Positions 37,201 to 50,600 of a DNA stretch of 64,000 nucleotides are shown one piece after another (within the stretch, counting starts at the first letter, position 1; the number at the start of each line of letters is the position of its first letter). Origin of the DNA: Rhea pennata (lineage: Eukaryota > Chordata > Aves > Rheiformes > Rheidae); NCBI RefSeq assembly GCF_028389875.1, contig NC_084667.1:64210570-64274569 (forward strand), written 5' to 3'. The translations under genes were made by a program, and so were the position numbers. The notes under the pieces are model-generated. The model worked only from the letters and a program-made list of their open reading frames with translations. It did not search any database and was not told where the DNA came from.

Positions 37201-40200
37201 CAGATATGGGAACACTGTCTGACTTATTGAACTAATATATTTTATATACAATATACACTCTACCATCTGCTTGCAGCTAAACTCTGTCCCAATTATTCTG
37301 CATCAGTCTTGTAGTTATTGGTTTTGGAGAAACAATACTGATATTTTACACATAGACTTTTCTTGCGCTGACTTTGCATTGTCCTTAAGTGTTTGGCAGT
37401 ATAGCGTTGAAGAGTGTGCTTTGGGAGAAAAAATGTCTGTGACAAGCAATGAAGACTGAATAAACATGACATCAACTAGGCTCTACTCTTGGAGCAGGCC
37501 CACGACTTAACAACATCCTACAAAAGTCCCTAGACATAACAGACAAAACCCCTGGGGTTTTCATTAATACTTAGTATTATTTAGTAGGAAGGAAAATGCA
37601 CATGCTAATATCCCACGTTAAAGGATGTCTCCTTTTGGGCTAGTTATCTATGGGATCAAAGGATGCAGAGCCTCAGTGGTTATCCTGGGTCTGCAATACT
37701 CTGCTGTTGGTGGGACCCATGAGGGGTTTCAGGTTCTACCCTATTCTTGCGTGACCAAAAGACCTTTGAGGACCTTGAAAAAAGAGTAAGCTCCTGTCAG
37801 TACCTTGCACTGGAAATGTGTGAGGAAGGATGCAAGAGCTGTGCACATGTTTAGAAACATCTTCCTTGTACAACCTCCTTGTTATCTCTTTTAGACAAAA
37901 TCTCAACCTGTGGCTGAAAGCTCACTGAGGCTTTCCTCTAAGGACATGAAGAAAGATATCCCTCAAAGGAAGAAAGGTCTCTCTGCCCTGGAAATGGAGA
38001 GGGTGCAGCTATTCCCTCCAAGCCCTGGTTTCAGCAGACGAGGTGCTGTCCCTGGGGCACCCTCCCCTCCTCGCTCAGGGCTGGGCTGCCAGACGGAGCC
38101 CTGCTCCGATAAATAATGCTGCGTGTCCCCAGGGACTGCCTAGAGCAAGTGGGCAGATCTGAGGGGAATATAACTAACTTATTCACTGTCAAGCTCAAAC
38201 CTATTTCTGTGCTTCAAGACCAACCCTTCTCCCCCGCAGTATTTTCCCTCTCTGGCTGGGCTATTTATACCCAAGAGAGGAAATAGATTCACATCGGAAA
38301 TGTCAACCCAAAGGCCTGGGCTGGAGAATCAACTGATTTTACACAAAATACAGACATTGAATAGTAGCGTTCATTCGGAGGGAGGCTTTTCAGAGGATCC
38401 AGGCTGCACTATGATTTTCTGGAGCAGGCATCTACTCCCACATGGAGACATTATAGACGGATTTGACCCTGCCATCCAGAAACTTGTGGCCTGGAGGCAG
38501 CTGAAGTGGCAGCTTTCGGTAGGAATAACTCATCTTCCCTCATTAACCACCTTCAAAATTCACAGTATGATTTGCTGCACATTATTGCCCTGATTCCCCG
38601 TAGCCTCGGGAAAGCAGGATGCTTAGCACTTCCCAGACGCTTATCTTGCCAGACACAGATCTTATGAGACTAGAAAAATCAGCAGCACGAGGGCAGCCTG
38701 GACTGCAGACTTTACTTAGATCGGGATGGCAGATCATCACCATCACCCAAAAAAAGGTGAGCTCATTAGATACAGAGGGATGTCAAGGCTTAGAGCAGAG
38801 ATGCCAGCCCTCCAAACCTGCGTGGGGGTGGCAGATAGAAAATAAATCTGGTTCAACTTGAACCACTAGAAGCAACACCTCTCTAACTTTAAGGTAGAGC
38901 TTGAGATGCTTGAAAATGGTATTCTACTTTGCAATTTCCTGCAAGGGCAGGAGATGGAAAACCTATTCTTCTGCTCCCACGTCCATGTGTAAGAATGCAA
39001 CAGTCCAGCTGACTTCATCAGTTCAAAGGACTAGAATCCAAACCGTGTTGTGGTTCAAGAGGTGCAAATGGGAAGGGTTTGTTCATCCAAACACCACAGT
39101 CTCCAGCTTGCAGAGATGAGAAAATGGAGCCAGTGATAACAGTAAATGCATTTTCCTCCCATCGATATGCACAAACCTTTTAAGAGCAGCTAATCATACA
39201 CAACCAAGCATCACTCTCCCTCTCACAGCAATGGAAACCCCTTCAGGCTATGCCTTCCAGAGCATCCCAGAACTCATCCTGTTTTTTTTTTTTTTTTTTT
39301 CCGTCTGTTTTTTTTTGTTTGGTTGGATTTTTATTTTTTTTTTTAGGTATTTTGGCTCTCATCATGCAAAAAGCCCTGGACTAGCATTGGCTCTACCCCA
39401 CAGTGCTGAACTGCCACATCATCTTCTCTAAAAAGGCTGCCTAGACAAATTTCTCTTTTGGTCATAAACTTTTCTAGCAACTTCCAACTTCTACTGGTTG
39501 GTGCTTATTAACCAACAGGCCAAACGCCATTGCTGTATCACCCCCGCAGCACTGATGGGCAATATGTTGGCTCCACTTGCCCCTGCAAGACTGCAGTGTC
39601 ACCTCTTCTGAGGTCTTTCCTGTAGGACGCCTACACCAATTCCCCATCAGCAGCCCAGCCCTTCCCCGTGGACCTAATCCTTCCTTCTGTGTGACTCTGG
39701 GATGGGGAGAAGGGAAGTTCACAAGGAACAAGGGATCCGGCGCCCGGTCAGGCATCTCCTGAACATGCAGTGGGCCAAGATAAGCTATCTGTCCATCCTC
39801 GCAGCTATCTGCAGCCACGCAGAGCCGCTTGCCGCTCTTCCTGACGGATGCGATCTGGCCTGGCAGTAACTAGCTCACGCCAGGCGAGCTCTTCGTGCTG
39901 GTTGCGCATGTCGGCGGTAAGGAAATTCTCCCCTCGGACAGGCTGCCCACTGACAGACACACATCCGCAAGCCTCAGATTCTTTTTTTTTTTTTTTTATC
40001 TTCTGTAAATCTGGTCAAGTTTAAAGCAATGAAATAACTTTCTTGAGCAGGAACACTGTATTTAGACCTCCTTGCCCTCCGCTTTATTAGTTTGGGCTGT
40101 TCTCCCTTCCTTCTCCCGCCAAGAACCAAAGTTTTGAATGAAACACTTGATTCACCTTCCCTCGACATTTTTTTACCCAAATGGGAATAAATAGAGAACG

Positions 40201-43200
40201 AGAATTTTTCTGAGATGTTAGAACAACAACAAAAAATGTGTCCGACCCATGCTAGTGCCAAACCTAATAAACCTCAAGGAGGTCCCACTGCCTGCCTCTG
40301 TACAGCTGGGAGAGTCATTAATATTCATGCTCTACCAATAAGTTTATCCTGGCTCCGAAAGCCCAGAAATACCCAAAACACGCGTTGCCAGTCACCGCAG
40401 CTCACAGCTATTGACTCCTGGGGAGAGAAAACAGCCGCAGTCTGCAGAGACCAGGGTAAAACCAGCACAGTGCAGCCTCTTGCCCATCTCCGTGGAAGGG
40501 AGAACCGGCCTCACCTTGTCCAAATGCGGCTTGGAAAAGGAGAAACGCTCATCTGCCAGCTGGGTTTGTAGCACCATGTTTGAAGGGGAGTGAGAAGCAT
40601 GCAGAGTACAGCTTTGGAGGTGGTTTTGCAGAGCAGTGATGGTAACGAAGACCTATTTTCTGTTTGTGTAGTGCAAGCAGATTACAGGCAGAGTAGGGGG
40701 TGTTACGGGGCACAAGAACACTTGCAAGTCCGCAGGGAGAGCTATTCACCCAGGGACCCATGTCTCTGCAGTCCCACTCCAACTACCATGTTGCCTCTGA
40801 CCTTTTTCCAGGCAGGAAAAATAGGTTGCGCTGGCTTCTCTCTGCTTTCCCCTCTTCCAAAAACTCACCTCAAGTGAAGGCAAGAAGATGGAGGGGCCGA
40901 GGTGGGGACCCAAGCCCTCTTGTGGGAGACAGCCGGCCTTGGCAAACGGCCTCAATGAAGTAATCATCTTCAAATAATCCCCGGGTCCTCCAGGCGGCCA
41001 ATCCCCACTACATTTTTGGCCACGTTCGTGACTACGTAGCTAGGACAATCATCTGCCAAAATCCAGTTTGGCTGCTTGAAACGATCTCTGCAGGAAAACA
41101 AAGGTTCCCACAACAGTCGGGGAAACCTAACACCTTACGGGGGAGCCTGGGAGCTTTGCTCGTTGCCACGGGGCGCTGGGAACAGCCGTGCTGCCGCAGG
41201 GAGAGGGGCTGCCAGCACCCACCTGCTGAGAGCTGCAAGCACGCAGCATCACCGAGAGCACCGCTCTTGGTGCTCTCTTGGCCACCTGCCCTCCTGGCTA
41301 CCAGCCTACAGCCCCATGAGCAGCCCAGCTCGGTGGCTGTGACGGGGATGCTCCCCGGCAGAGCCGGCTGCCAGCGCTCGGCATGTCACGTGTTAGCCGT
41401 CATCTCCAGCCAGGCCACCTGGACGTCTAATGATGGTGTAAAAAGTGTCCTGACCTTGGCTCTGAGCAAACGGGCGCCCAACACGGACTCACCGAGCAGC
41501 AGGGGGGTTTACACTCAGCCTGGTGGCACCGTCAAGGGGAACAGTCCTACAGAGGCTGCTTCAAACGGGGCGAGAATGAAACGGGCAGTTCTGCAAATGG
41601 CTAAACGGTTTTCTTACCCTCTCGCAGGAACGCAGCGCTTCCAGCATGAACTGGACCAAGCAAGGAAAAGGTGCGGCCTGCTACAAAGCAAAACCACTGT
41701 CCAGGCGCTAGGAAAGCACCCTGCAATCGCAGGGAGCCAGCGTGCTTTTTGTGGCTAGCTGTATGGTCGCTCAGAGCTTCCCACCACAGGATTTTGCAAA
41801 GAAACACCTGCTAGGCCAGCGGTAATCCCGGCAACAAGCGTGTCCGCTCTCACGCGCAGCCTGCAGAAAGCCATTCAGGTTGTCGGGAAGACGTTGTAAT
41901 CCTGCCTCGCACTCTGCAGCTGCTCAGAGTCACAGAAAAAGTGTTTGGGGGCTGATCAGCCACTGGTCAAAAACCAGGGTGTAATTTATATTTATGAGTC
42001 TAATGGAAAGGCACAAATTACACAGCAACTGCTCACAGGGCTGAAGGAATACCTTTCTGCTTGTCTTGAAAAGGCTAGGAAACGTGAACCATAATATTCT
42101 GAAAACTATTTGTTTTCCCAGGAAACATAAATCATTTCAGCAGCTCTTTTTTAGAGTTTTCAGTTTAGCCCAGGTAGGATCATAAGTGTCACCAAGAGTG
42201 AGGACGGGAGCGGGATCCGGGCCAACTGCAAACAGCTGACCACTGCCAAGATGCCGTGCTGTCCCGTGCCACCCCTCTTCTGTGCCACCTACTGATGGTG
42301 CTGGGTGGCACCTGAGGTGGCTCGTGGAGACGCACGGCTCCATGCGTACGCCCCCAATGACGGAGCCCTCAATGCCAAGTGTCCAGGCAGTTCCACAGGA
42401 TGCTCAAAGCTGTTAGCATGTGCAAAAGCCATTCAAATTACTATTCAAAAGAGAAGCACAAGCTGGTGTTAAGAGTGCGACTGTCAGACCGCAGCGGGCC
42501 AAAATCCCACCCGGCTTAGCAGCCCTGACACAGCTGCTACCAGATGCTCGGGGTGAGTGTGCGCACACCCCTCCGCTGGTACACACCACCAGATACAGCG
42601 TACCGTCTACACGCACCATGAAGGCGAGATAGCACGTACGGATGGCAAAGGCAATTAAAAAGGAGGAAGGGGAAGTTGCAAGTCCCTGGGGTGCCGGTGT
42701 ACATCTGCCAACCCATCCTGTCGGAGGCTAGGAGCCGGTCCTAGGCTCTGCCACAATTCTGATTTCCAGCACGTGAAAGCACCAGATAAGGCCTATTAAG
42801 GCTACGGACAAAGATTTTTTGAGTGCCATGAGACCTCCCCCCCGCCCCGATGTTATCCCCTGTTAGGGGCTGCCCTGAGCACGTCCTCGCCTCTCGCTTC
42901 TCGCCATGGTCCTGTGGTCCCAGGCCACTGCCACCTCCATGGTGCCCATCCCGCATTAACAGGACCTCTCTGCTGCCCAACAGCAGCGAGTCATTACCCT
43001 CCGCTTGACCCATCTGCCAGCATCATCCAAGGAAAGGAAAAGACATCACTGGAGGTCTTCTCACCACCCCAGGATCATAACCACCTCTTACAGGTAGCAT
43101 CCTTCTCCAGCCATGGCTCCCAGCGGAGATACCAAGCCCTGGGAAGTGTTATGAGATCCCCCAGCTGCCTCTCACCACGGGGCTCGGCACCAAGAGCTGA

Positions 43201-46200
43201 GCAGCTATGACCAGCAGCAAACGTCTCCTGCATCCCTCCTGTGTCGCCGGTTCCTGACCCAAGACCTACGGCGGGCTGGTGAGAAATGAGGTGGAAATGA
43301 AGTCGGGCAGTGTGGTCACTTCAGCTGGGACAGCTCGACCCGCTGCACCTGGGGCTCGGCTCCCGCCGGGGCCGGGGCAGCGTCTGCCCCGTGTCGGAGA
43401 GCCTTCCGGTACGGACACACGGACACAAACACCTGCATCCCGGCGCGAGGTGGGGTATTGCCGGGAGAGAGGGAACTGCTGTTTGTAGAGGCCTGAAAGG
43501 AAGCAGTGGAGCAAAAAAGGTCTCCGGAGGAGGGGCCGGGAGGGGGAGGCCGAACAACAAAATTGGCTAAACTGCTCATTTATAATTAACGTGCTGAATT
43601 ATAAATACTTCCCTTTGCTCAGCTCCCTCGGGCTCTTGCATTTCCTCCCTCAACCCCCCGGTCTGAAGAGCGGTCGCAATTAAGTGCGGCAGAACCTCAT
43701 TAAGTCACAGGAGCGGCCGGGCAGCCTCGCTGCAAAGCAACTTCCCATGCAAAGGAGGGAGGCACAATAAAGCAGCCAAAGATCAGGGTACCGGCTTCCT
43801 CGGCCTCACTGCAGGTCGTTGCTTCGCAGTAATTACCGAGGCTAATGGCCTACAGCACACCGACAAGCGTCCTTCAGCAGGATTTGGTAGCAATATAGAA
43901 GCCCCCGTAACAAAAAGGAGAGCCGGGAGGGAAGTGAGTCATGAGCCTCCGCTCCCAACCAGGATGAGGGAGGATCCTCTCTCCGTGCATCGTTTAATGG
44001 GGAGAGCCGGCAGGAAATTTTCCCAGCGCCCATCCGCACGCAGGGAGCTGAGCCTCGAATTTTTGCAGCACGAGCTGGTGAAGGGAGGGTGCTTTGCCCC
44101 CTCCTTCTCCCTCCCCGCTCCAGCCCTGGAATAGGATCCTTTTCTGCTGAGCTGGTTAATGCAAAGGAGATTTGCAGAGCACCTTCACCAGCAAACAGTA
44201 AATGATGACTTAGGTCTTTGCTTTGTCTAGTCTTTTTTCTTAAAAAATGCAGAAACGAGGGCTGATCCGAATCCAGGACTGACAGCCCGATGTCATGCTG
44301 TGGTTTACTACGAGCTACTATTTTAGAGGCAGTCACTAGCAGCGGCTTACTGTAATTATACACTGCAAAGACCGATATCCCTTTTCATTTGTAACATTTG
44401 CATCAAAATCACTCTCCGTGTTCCGGGAAACAGCCCCGATGAGCTGTCACACACCGGCTTTTGTTGCAAAAATCAGCAAAGGCCAAAGCTATCCAGCCAA
44501 CGCCGCTCCTTCTCCTCCCCTTCGCCCCCTTCATTTCCCACCCGCTCCCTCCGCAACCACTTTTTTTGCTTCCAGTGACCTGGCAAAAAATACAAACCGA
44601 ATCAGCTCCGATCCAAGCGAGCCCCAGCGCCACTGTGCCCTCTTTCCGCCCTCTCCCAGCCCCGGCCCTCCAGCTGTCCGCTCGCTGCGTGCGCAGTATT
44701 GATGGATACCGCGGTCGGGAGGTTTCGCACCACCACGGGCGTCGCGGGGAAGCGCTGCGGCGGCATAAGCCTGATTAACGAGCTCGGTCCCTTCCGTCGG
44801 CTTTGGGTGCCTCAGGGAAAGCAGCACAGATACAAGATGCTTCATCAACACCAGTTTTTCCAAGCAAAGGTCACCAGCATGCCAGCTCTGGCAGGCGCAC
44901 CCCGGCTTGGTAGTGGGCTACGTAGCAGAGGAAACACAAACTGGAGCTATCGCTTTTGCTGGAGCAATGCAGTCGTGATCCTGTACTTTACGCCCATCAT
45001 CACCGGGTAATTTGTTCATGTCTCCCCTAATCCACCCTTCGTTATCCTAACGAACTCCGATCCCACCACAGCCAACTGAAGAGGACAGTTCTCCAGCAAG
45101 TCCCTGCAGAAGAGCTGCGTATCCTTCCCGCTGGACAACCCAGGGCTCCTCTCCAGGAGATATGAAGCTACCCAGCACTGCTGTGCCTTGGTGACAAACC
45201 TAACGCAGCCACAGCCTGCTTGCCAATCCATCTCGAGTGTCATCCACCACGTAATTTAGAGGATTCTGGTTCACACTGCCTGAACTGTTCCTCTTGCGGG
45301 TGCTCTCTCCCTCAGCTCTTCCCAGGGACCTTCCTGTAAGCACGGGACAGCAGCACAGAAGAGCAGCAGCAATATGAAAGCAATTTGCAGACCAGTTTCA
45401 GATGAGTTTGCTTACAGTTAAGGTATCCACACCTGAATTAGCAACAGTTCATCTACATGAGCTCCAGCCTCGCTGATCACCAGAAACGCAGCCGGAGGGA
45501 GCAATACACTCTCCTACTCCCAGCAAGCTCCCACCACAGCGGGGAAAAAGACATCCATTAAGTTCCTCTGAGTTTTGTTGCAGCCACTTTGCTTCCAAAT
45601 CAAACTTCTGGCAATGCTTTTCAGACATGCAGCCCCAACATGACACAGAGCATTGCTTTCAGATGATGTCTCCGTCTGATCCAATGACCTCCTTCTCGCA
45701 AGCACAGCGCCTGCAGCCCGTGGTGGCGGTGATGGATCTGGAGTTGTTTTGGGATAATTGCGCCCTGGAGTATGGTTGGCCTGGTTACCCAAACATTTGA
45801 TGTCTGAATACACTGGGTTAAGTCCATAAGGTCTCTTTTGCAGGGCGAAACCAAGTCAGAAGGCCAGAAAGAAAAGACCAGCTTGCAATAGCCAACTCCA
45901 AGCAAACACATGAGAGCCATTAAGTGACCATGCCAGAACTTTGATGGTTTACCTCTCTCTTGGGACAACCTGCAAGGCTGAATTGGACCAAGAGAACTTC
46001 AAACCTAAAGCAAGAGAGTTATATTAAATGTTTAAAAAGAAACTCTCTCGAGGGGAGACAAGAACTAGACAGACATCAGCACCTGCTGTGGTGTCTGGGA
46101 TAATCAGGATGGCCTTCACTCTCCATAGAGAACCAAGCATGAGCTACACCTAACACCGTTAAATCCCCTTTCTTCTAGAAATTGTACTTCTGCTGCAAAA

Positions 46201-47569
46201 ATAGAAACTAAACCAGGATGCACCTACCCTTGCACTCCTTCATGATGATATCCCAAAGCTTGGCAGCAACCAAGGTGAATTATCCTCCAAGGTTGCCCTG
46301 AAACTCAATGAGCCAACGGTGAGAGATGCCCCCCAAAAGACACACACCAGCAAACTGATGGGATTAAACAGTTCAGTCATTTTCATATACTTGCCACTGA
46401 GCTCCTATCCTGTTTTTTCTTTTTTTTTGTGTGTGCGGCTTCCCGATTACATTTTAACTTTGCACAGTATTCCTCGCCTCTCCTTGTTGCTCTGTAAAAG
46501 CACCACAAGGCAAAACTCATGGAAACTCGCAGTCCACTGAGCTTCTGCAAACTCAAAACTCCCCAGGAGCACTATTTTCTCCCACCCTCCCTGCCCCCAG
46601 GCTTTCAGGGATAATCAACTTGGATGTTGTTTATAAGGTTAAAAACTGCAGCAGGCAGCAGCATAGATGATTTTTCAAACTGACAGCTTTGCAGGCTCCG
46701 CAGGAGGTTGAAAGCTAGCACAGGTCCACGGGCACGGATGAGTTTTTGCCAGGTTAACGCTGGCAGATGTTTTGGCCCATCGTAGCCCTTGGGACATCTC
46801 TCTTCCCTCCAGCCACTGGGCTTGCAGAGGTATCCACAGAACAAAAAATAAACGCAACTAATGAGAGTTCCCCGCGCTCTGCCAAACCCTCGTGAAGCGA
46901 TCCTGCTAGCAGCATCTCCAGTTGCTGAGGAGGGCTGTAATTTAACAGGATTCTCCCTCCGTTGAGATCTCAGGGTCCAAACCATCCCACTACAGCACGG
47001 ACTAGTCCGTTTTTTCTTACGCTCACACGTCCTACACCTCTCCTCTACAAACACACATGCACTCATACACTTTTCCCAGGGTTTAAAAATTATGCTAACA
47101 ATAAGCAACTATAGCATGACCAGATGCCTCTCATAGTCAGATGGCTCATTGTTTAAAAAGCCTCAGTCTAAAATCCCCAAAGATTGCGAACAGATGCAAT
47201 TTTTGGCTGGAGGCTGAGAAAAACCTTGCTGAAACAAAAGTGTGTTGTGATTGGAACTAAAAAGGGAATTACCTTTAAAGATAAAAACTAAAAACATTTC
47301 CTTTTGAAAACTACCCCCAGCCATGCAAACAGCCTGTTTTCTTTCCTATTCAGTGAAAAGAGTAAAAATGTCAGCCAGAGAAAATTATATCTGACATGAT
47401 ATTTCAACCTGCTGTTGCAACAACTGCAGGTACATTCGGGATCCGCAAAGAGGCCGTGAAGCACTCCTCATTCAACCCAGATGACTGGGAAGGGCAAACT
47501 GCCAGACTATTTTTTCCTCTTCCCCTTGTATGTCATCCCTGTCAGTTTTTGCTCTTAGTTCAGATAGAG

Positions 47570-47601
<32 letters not shown>

Positions 47602-50600
47602 GGAAAAAAAAAAAAGAAAGTGTTTTTACGTGAAGGAAAGGCCCATGAAAGAGCCACAGGACAAAGGTGCAAGCAGAGCAGGGAGCTGGAAAGCGAAGAT
47701 CTCTGGAGAGAGATGGTGGAAGGCACAGTTAGACAGGAAAGAGGCCATCTGGCTGGGAAAAATAATATCATTTCAGAATCATCACTCACTTCCCTATTTA
47801 TCACTTTTTTTTCCTCCATTTGCCCCACAAACACACCATTGCTGCCTTCTCACAACACAAAGAAGCCCAGATTTATATCCTATGCCTGAGAAAATTTCAG
47901 ATGGAAAGCTAAGTTTTGCTTGCACAGGGATATAATATGGAACAGAGATACGCACCCCAGCATTAGCTAGGCTAGCAGGTTTCCAACGTGATCTTAAAGA
48001 ATGCAACATCATCTGTCATCTCTGCAGGTCGTTTTTTCATCCCTGCACCGCTTCTGCTCTGATTTTACAAATGTTCCATGCAAGCAGAGGGTTCAGCTTA
48101 ACAAAAAGGGGTGTGGGGGGGGAGAGAGTCAGACTCTGTATTTGCTTAAGCTGATCTTAGCTACCGATCCATTCCACAGGGTTATTTATGATGAGCGTCT
48201 GCCTGAATACCACCATATCCCCCTGTATTTTGAGGATTGTAAAAATCACCCAGAGAGTTCCACCTATAACTTGAAGCTACCTACGTCAGCTGGCAAGAGC
48301 CAAACCTCCTGCCATTAAGAGGTGCTGCTGAATAAGCATAACGTGTTATTTATTAACTTACTCTGGAACTCGGACTCAGCTTGAGAAAGGCCATCCTGAG
48401 TCACCCTCCCTTCCACGGAAGTAAGCCCATTCCCTCCAGCCCGAACTCCCAGCCAAGGAAACTTTAAACCGGGAATCCTCCTGCTTCCTCCCCACACTTC
48501 ACAGTAATATCCCTTCCTGAAGAGTGAGACCAGCAGAAAATAAAGTACTTTTGGATGAAGTATAAAACAAGTCATCATCTTTCTTGTTTCCTTATTTTAT
48601 TATAGCCCTAGAGGGGGGCTGACAACTTCAAAGGTCTCTCCAATAATCTTAAATCTCTCCCCTGATCAGTGCTGCACAGCTCCTGTACTTAACGAGGACT
48701 TCACTTCCTGCTTCGGTCACTGTCGAGCAAGGCTCCATCACAAGGCGCGTTTTATGTGTCTAGACCCCACAGCATCACAGGATAATTGAAGTGGGAAGAG
48801 AGCTCAGGACGTCTCCATCCCACCTCCTGCTCCAAGCAGGGTCAGCTCTGAGATCGCACCACGCTGCTCCGGGCTTTGGCCAACTTCACGTAGCAGTTGC
48901 ACAGCGTTTCTCGTTGCAATGCTGTTTCTGTGGGCCAGGACAAAAGCAGGCTCTCACACAGTAAAGAAAAGAGGACACGAGGCTGCAGGGCAAAGCAATG
49001 CCTTCCAGAAAAGGAAGTAAGTTTTCAGAACAGTTGGGTTTATGTTATTTCCTCTTGACAAGCATGACAGAGGCCAGGTGCTGCTAGATATGGCTGAGAA
49101 TGTGCTGCCTGGCCAGGACAGCCCAGCACAATAATGACTCATTTTGGTAATCTTTTAGCAAATCCTGCCTCTCGCGAAAATATACGTAGTAAAATATACA
49201 GCAGTTAGAATGCACTTGGTAAAGTTGACCCAAAAAAGCCAGCAATGCCAGTGATGAAGGAGAAGTGCCAGAGAGCAGCTGATATGGGAGGACCAAAGGA
49301 ACAGGCATCTCCTCCCAAAGCAAGGGCACTGATGCCAGCTCATGCCAGCACTTGGCAAGACTCCCTGTAACATCACGTCCAGTCTCCTCTGTCACAGACA
49401 GATGTGCCACACAACCCCTTTCAAAACCTGGCACGTTTTTTAAAATGGGAACAAGCAGGCTGCTCCCAGGACCAGATCTCCCCTTCACTTTAGGATGAAG
49501 GGGACAAAGGTTTCACAGAACGAGAGCGGAGAAAAAATGTTGGCATTAGGTCCTGGTCTGCAGCCTTGCTGGTCTCCTAAACGAAGGCAACTGCTGTTCA
49601 CTCCAGGTCCTGGTGAGCACGTCCCCATCCTGCCAAACACGTCAGTCTCTCCGGGGCTCCAACATGCCCTGCTGTGAGCTGCAACAAGGTTTAAAAAGAT
49701 ATTCGGATGCTTTCTGTTTTGCCTGCCTTTGCCTTTGATGAAGGTACCCCAAACCTCAGAACAGCTAAGGGACAGGATAGTTTCTGCTTGAGCCCAGAGC
49801 AAGGATCCCAAGGCCTGGAAATCCTGTGTCATGATGCTGACTAAGGGGAAAACTGCTCCCCAGTGCAACCAAGGAGATGGGGTGGGAGGATAGTGTTCAG
49901 AAGTGCTAGTTGGCTCCCAGTAGGGTGGTGAAACTTTATTTAGGGTGTTTAATCAGTAGTATCCACAGAGAAAACATTGAGAATGTTTTAATGTGTTAGA
50001 ATATCTGCAAATCTGGGAATGTCATAAAACCCACCCAATCAGGCATGGGATTCCCTGGCTGTGCATGCTATGGCAACAACATCAGATATTCTGGAGCCTG
50101 GCAAAGCTAGTTTTCTGGGAAATCCCCAGAAGAAGGCCAGGCAGTGAGTATGTGTGCAGAGCTGCGCTGCAGTCCTGCTTCTCACTGCTCTTGCTGGGGG
50201 CTCACGGCCACCGATCTCTCTGACTGCCACCAGGATCACCCTGGAACACTGTGGCCAGCAAGACAGAGGGGAAGGAGAAGATGGGAAAAAGCTGAACACT
50301 GGGAATGCTCCAAACTGGGACTTTCTGACTCCACGTCAGACTGAAGCACTCCTACTTTAACAGCTTGTTTCCAAAAAGAGCCAAAATTGGCAGCAGAGGA
50401 AAGACAAGAACTGCTCGGGGGACAATTCTGGACCATTGGCAAGCCATGCCTAAAGCTGAGGTCAGCCTTCTCCAACCCCTTGGGGAGCCAGTAGGCTAAA
50501 CTAGGTGTTAAGAGCTCACAGACATTTCAAGTAACAACTCGCTATTAAACACAGACAGGCCAAAGCATTTTGGTGTATCCTGAACTTCTTGAATCACGTA

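Noticed and set aside
39100..39140. Third MIR-like scrap (GAGATGAGAAAATGGAGCC)
   Set aside because: Too short, and the downstream core motifs are missing.
41156..41758. 200-codon plus-strand open frame in the 17.4-kb intron
   Set aside because: No family resemblance, no splice or promoter context; CpG/GC bias removes stops.
47575..47601. Poly-A tail of a processed pseudogene
   Set aside because: No gene-like or retroposon sequence precedes the tract on the same strand.
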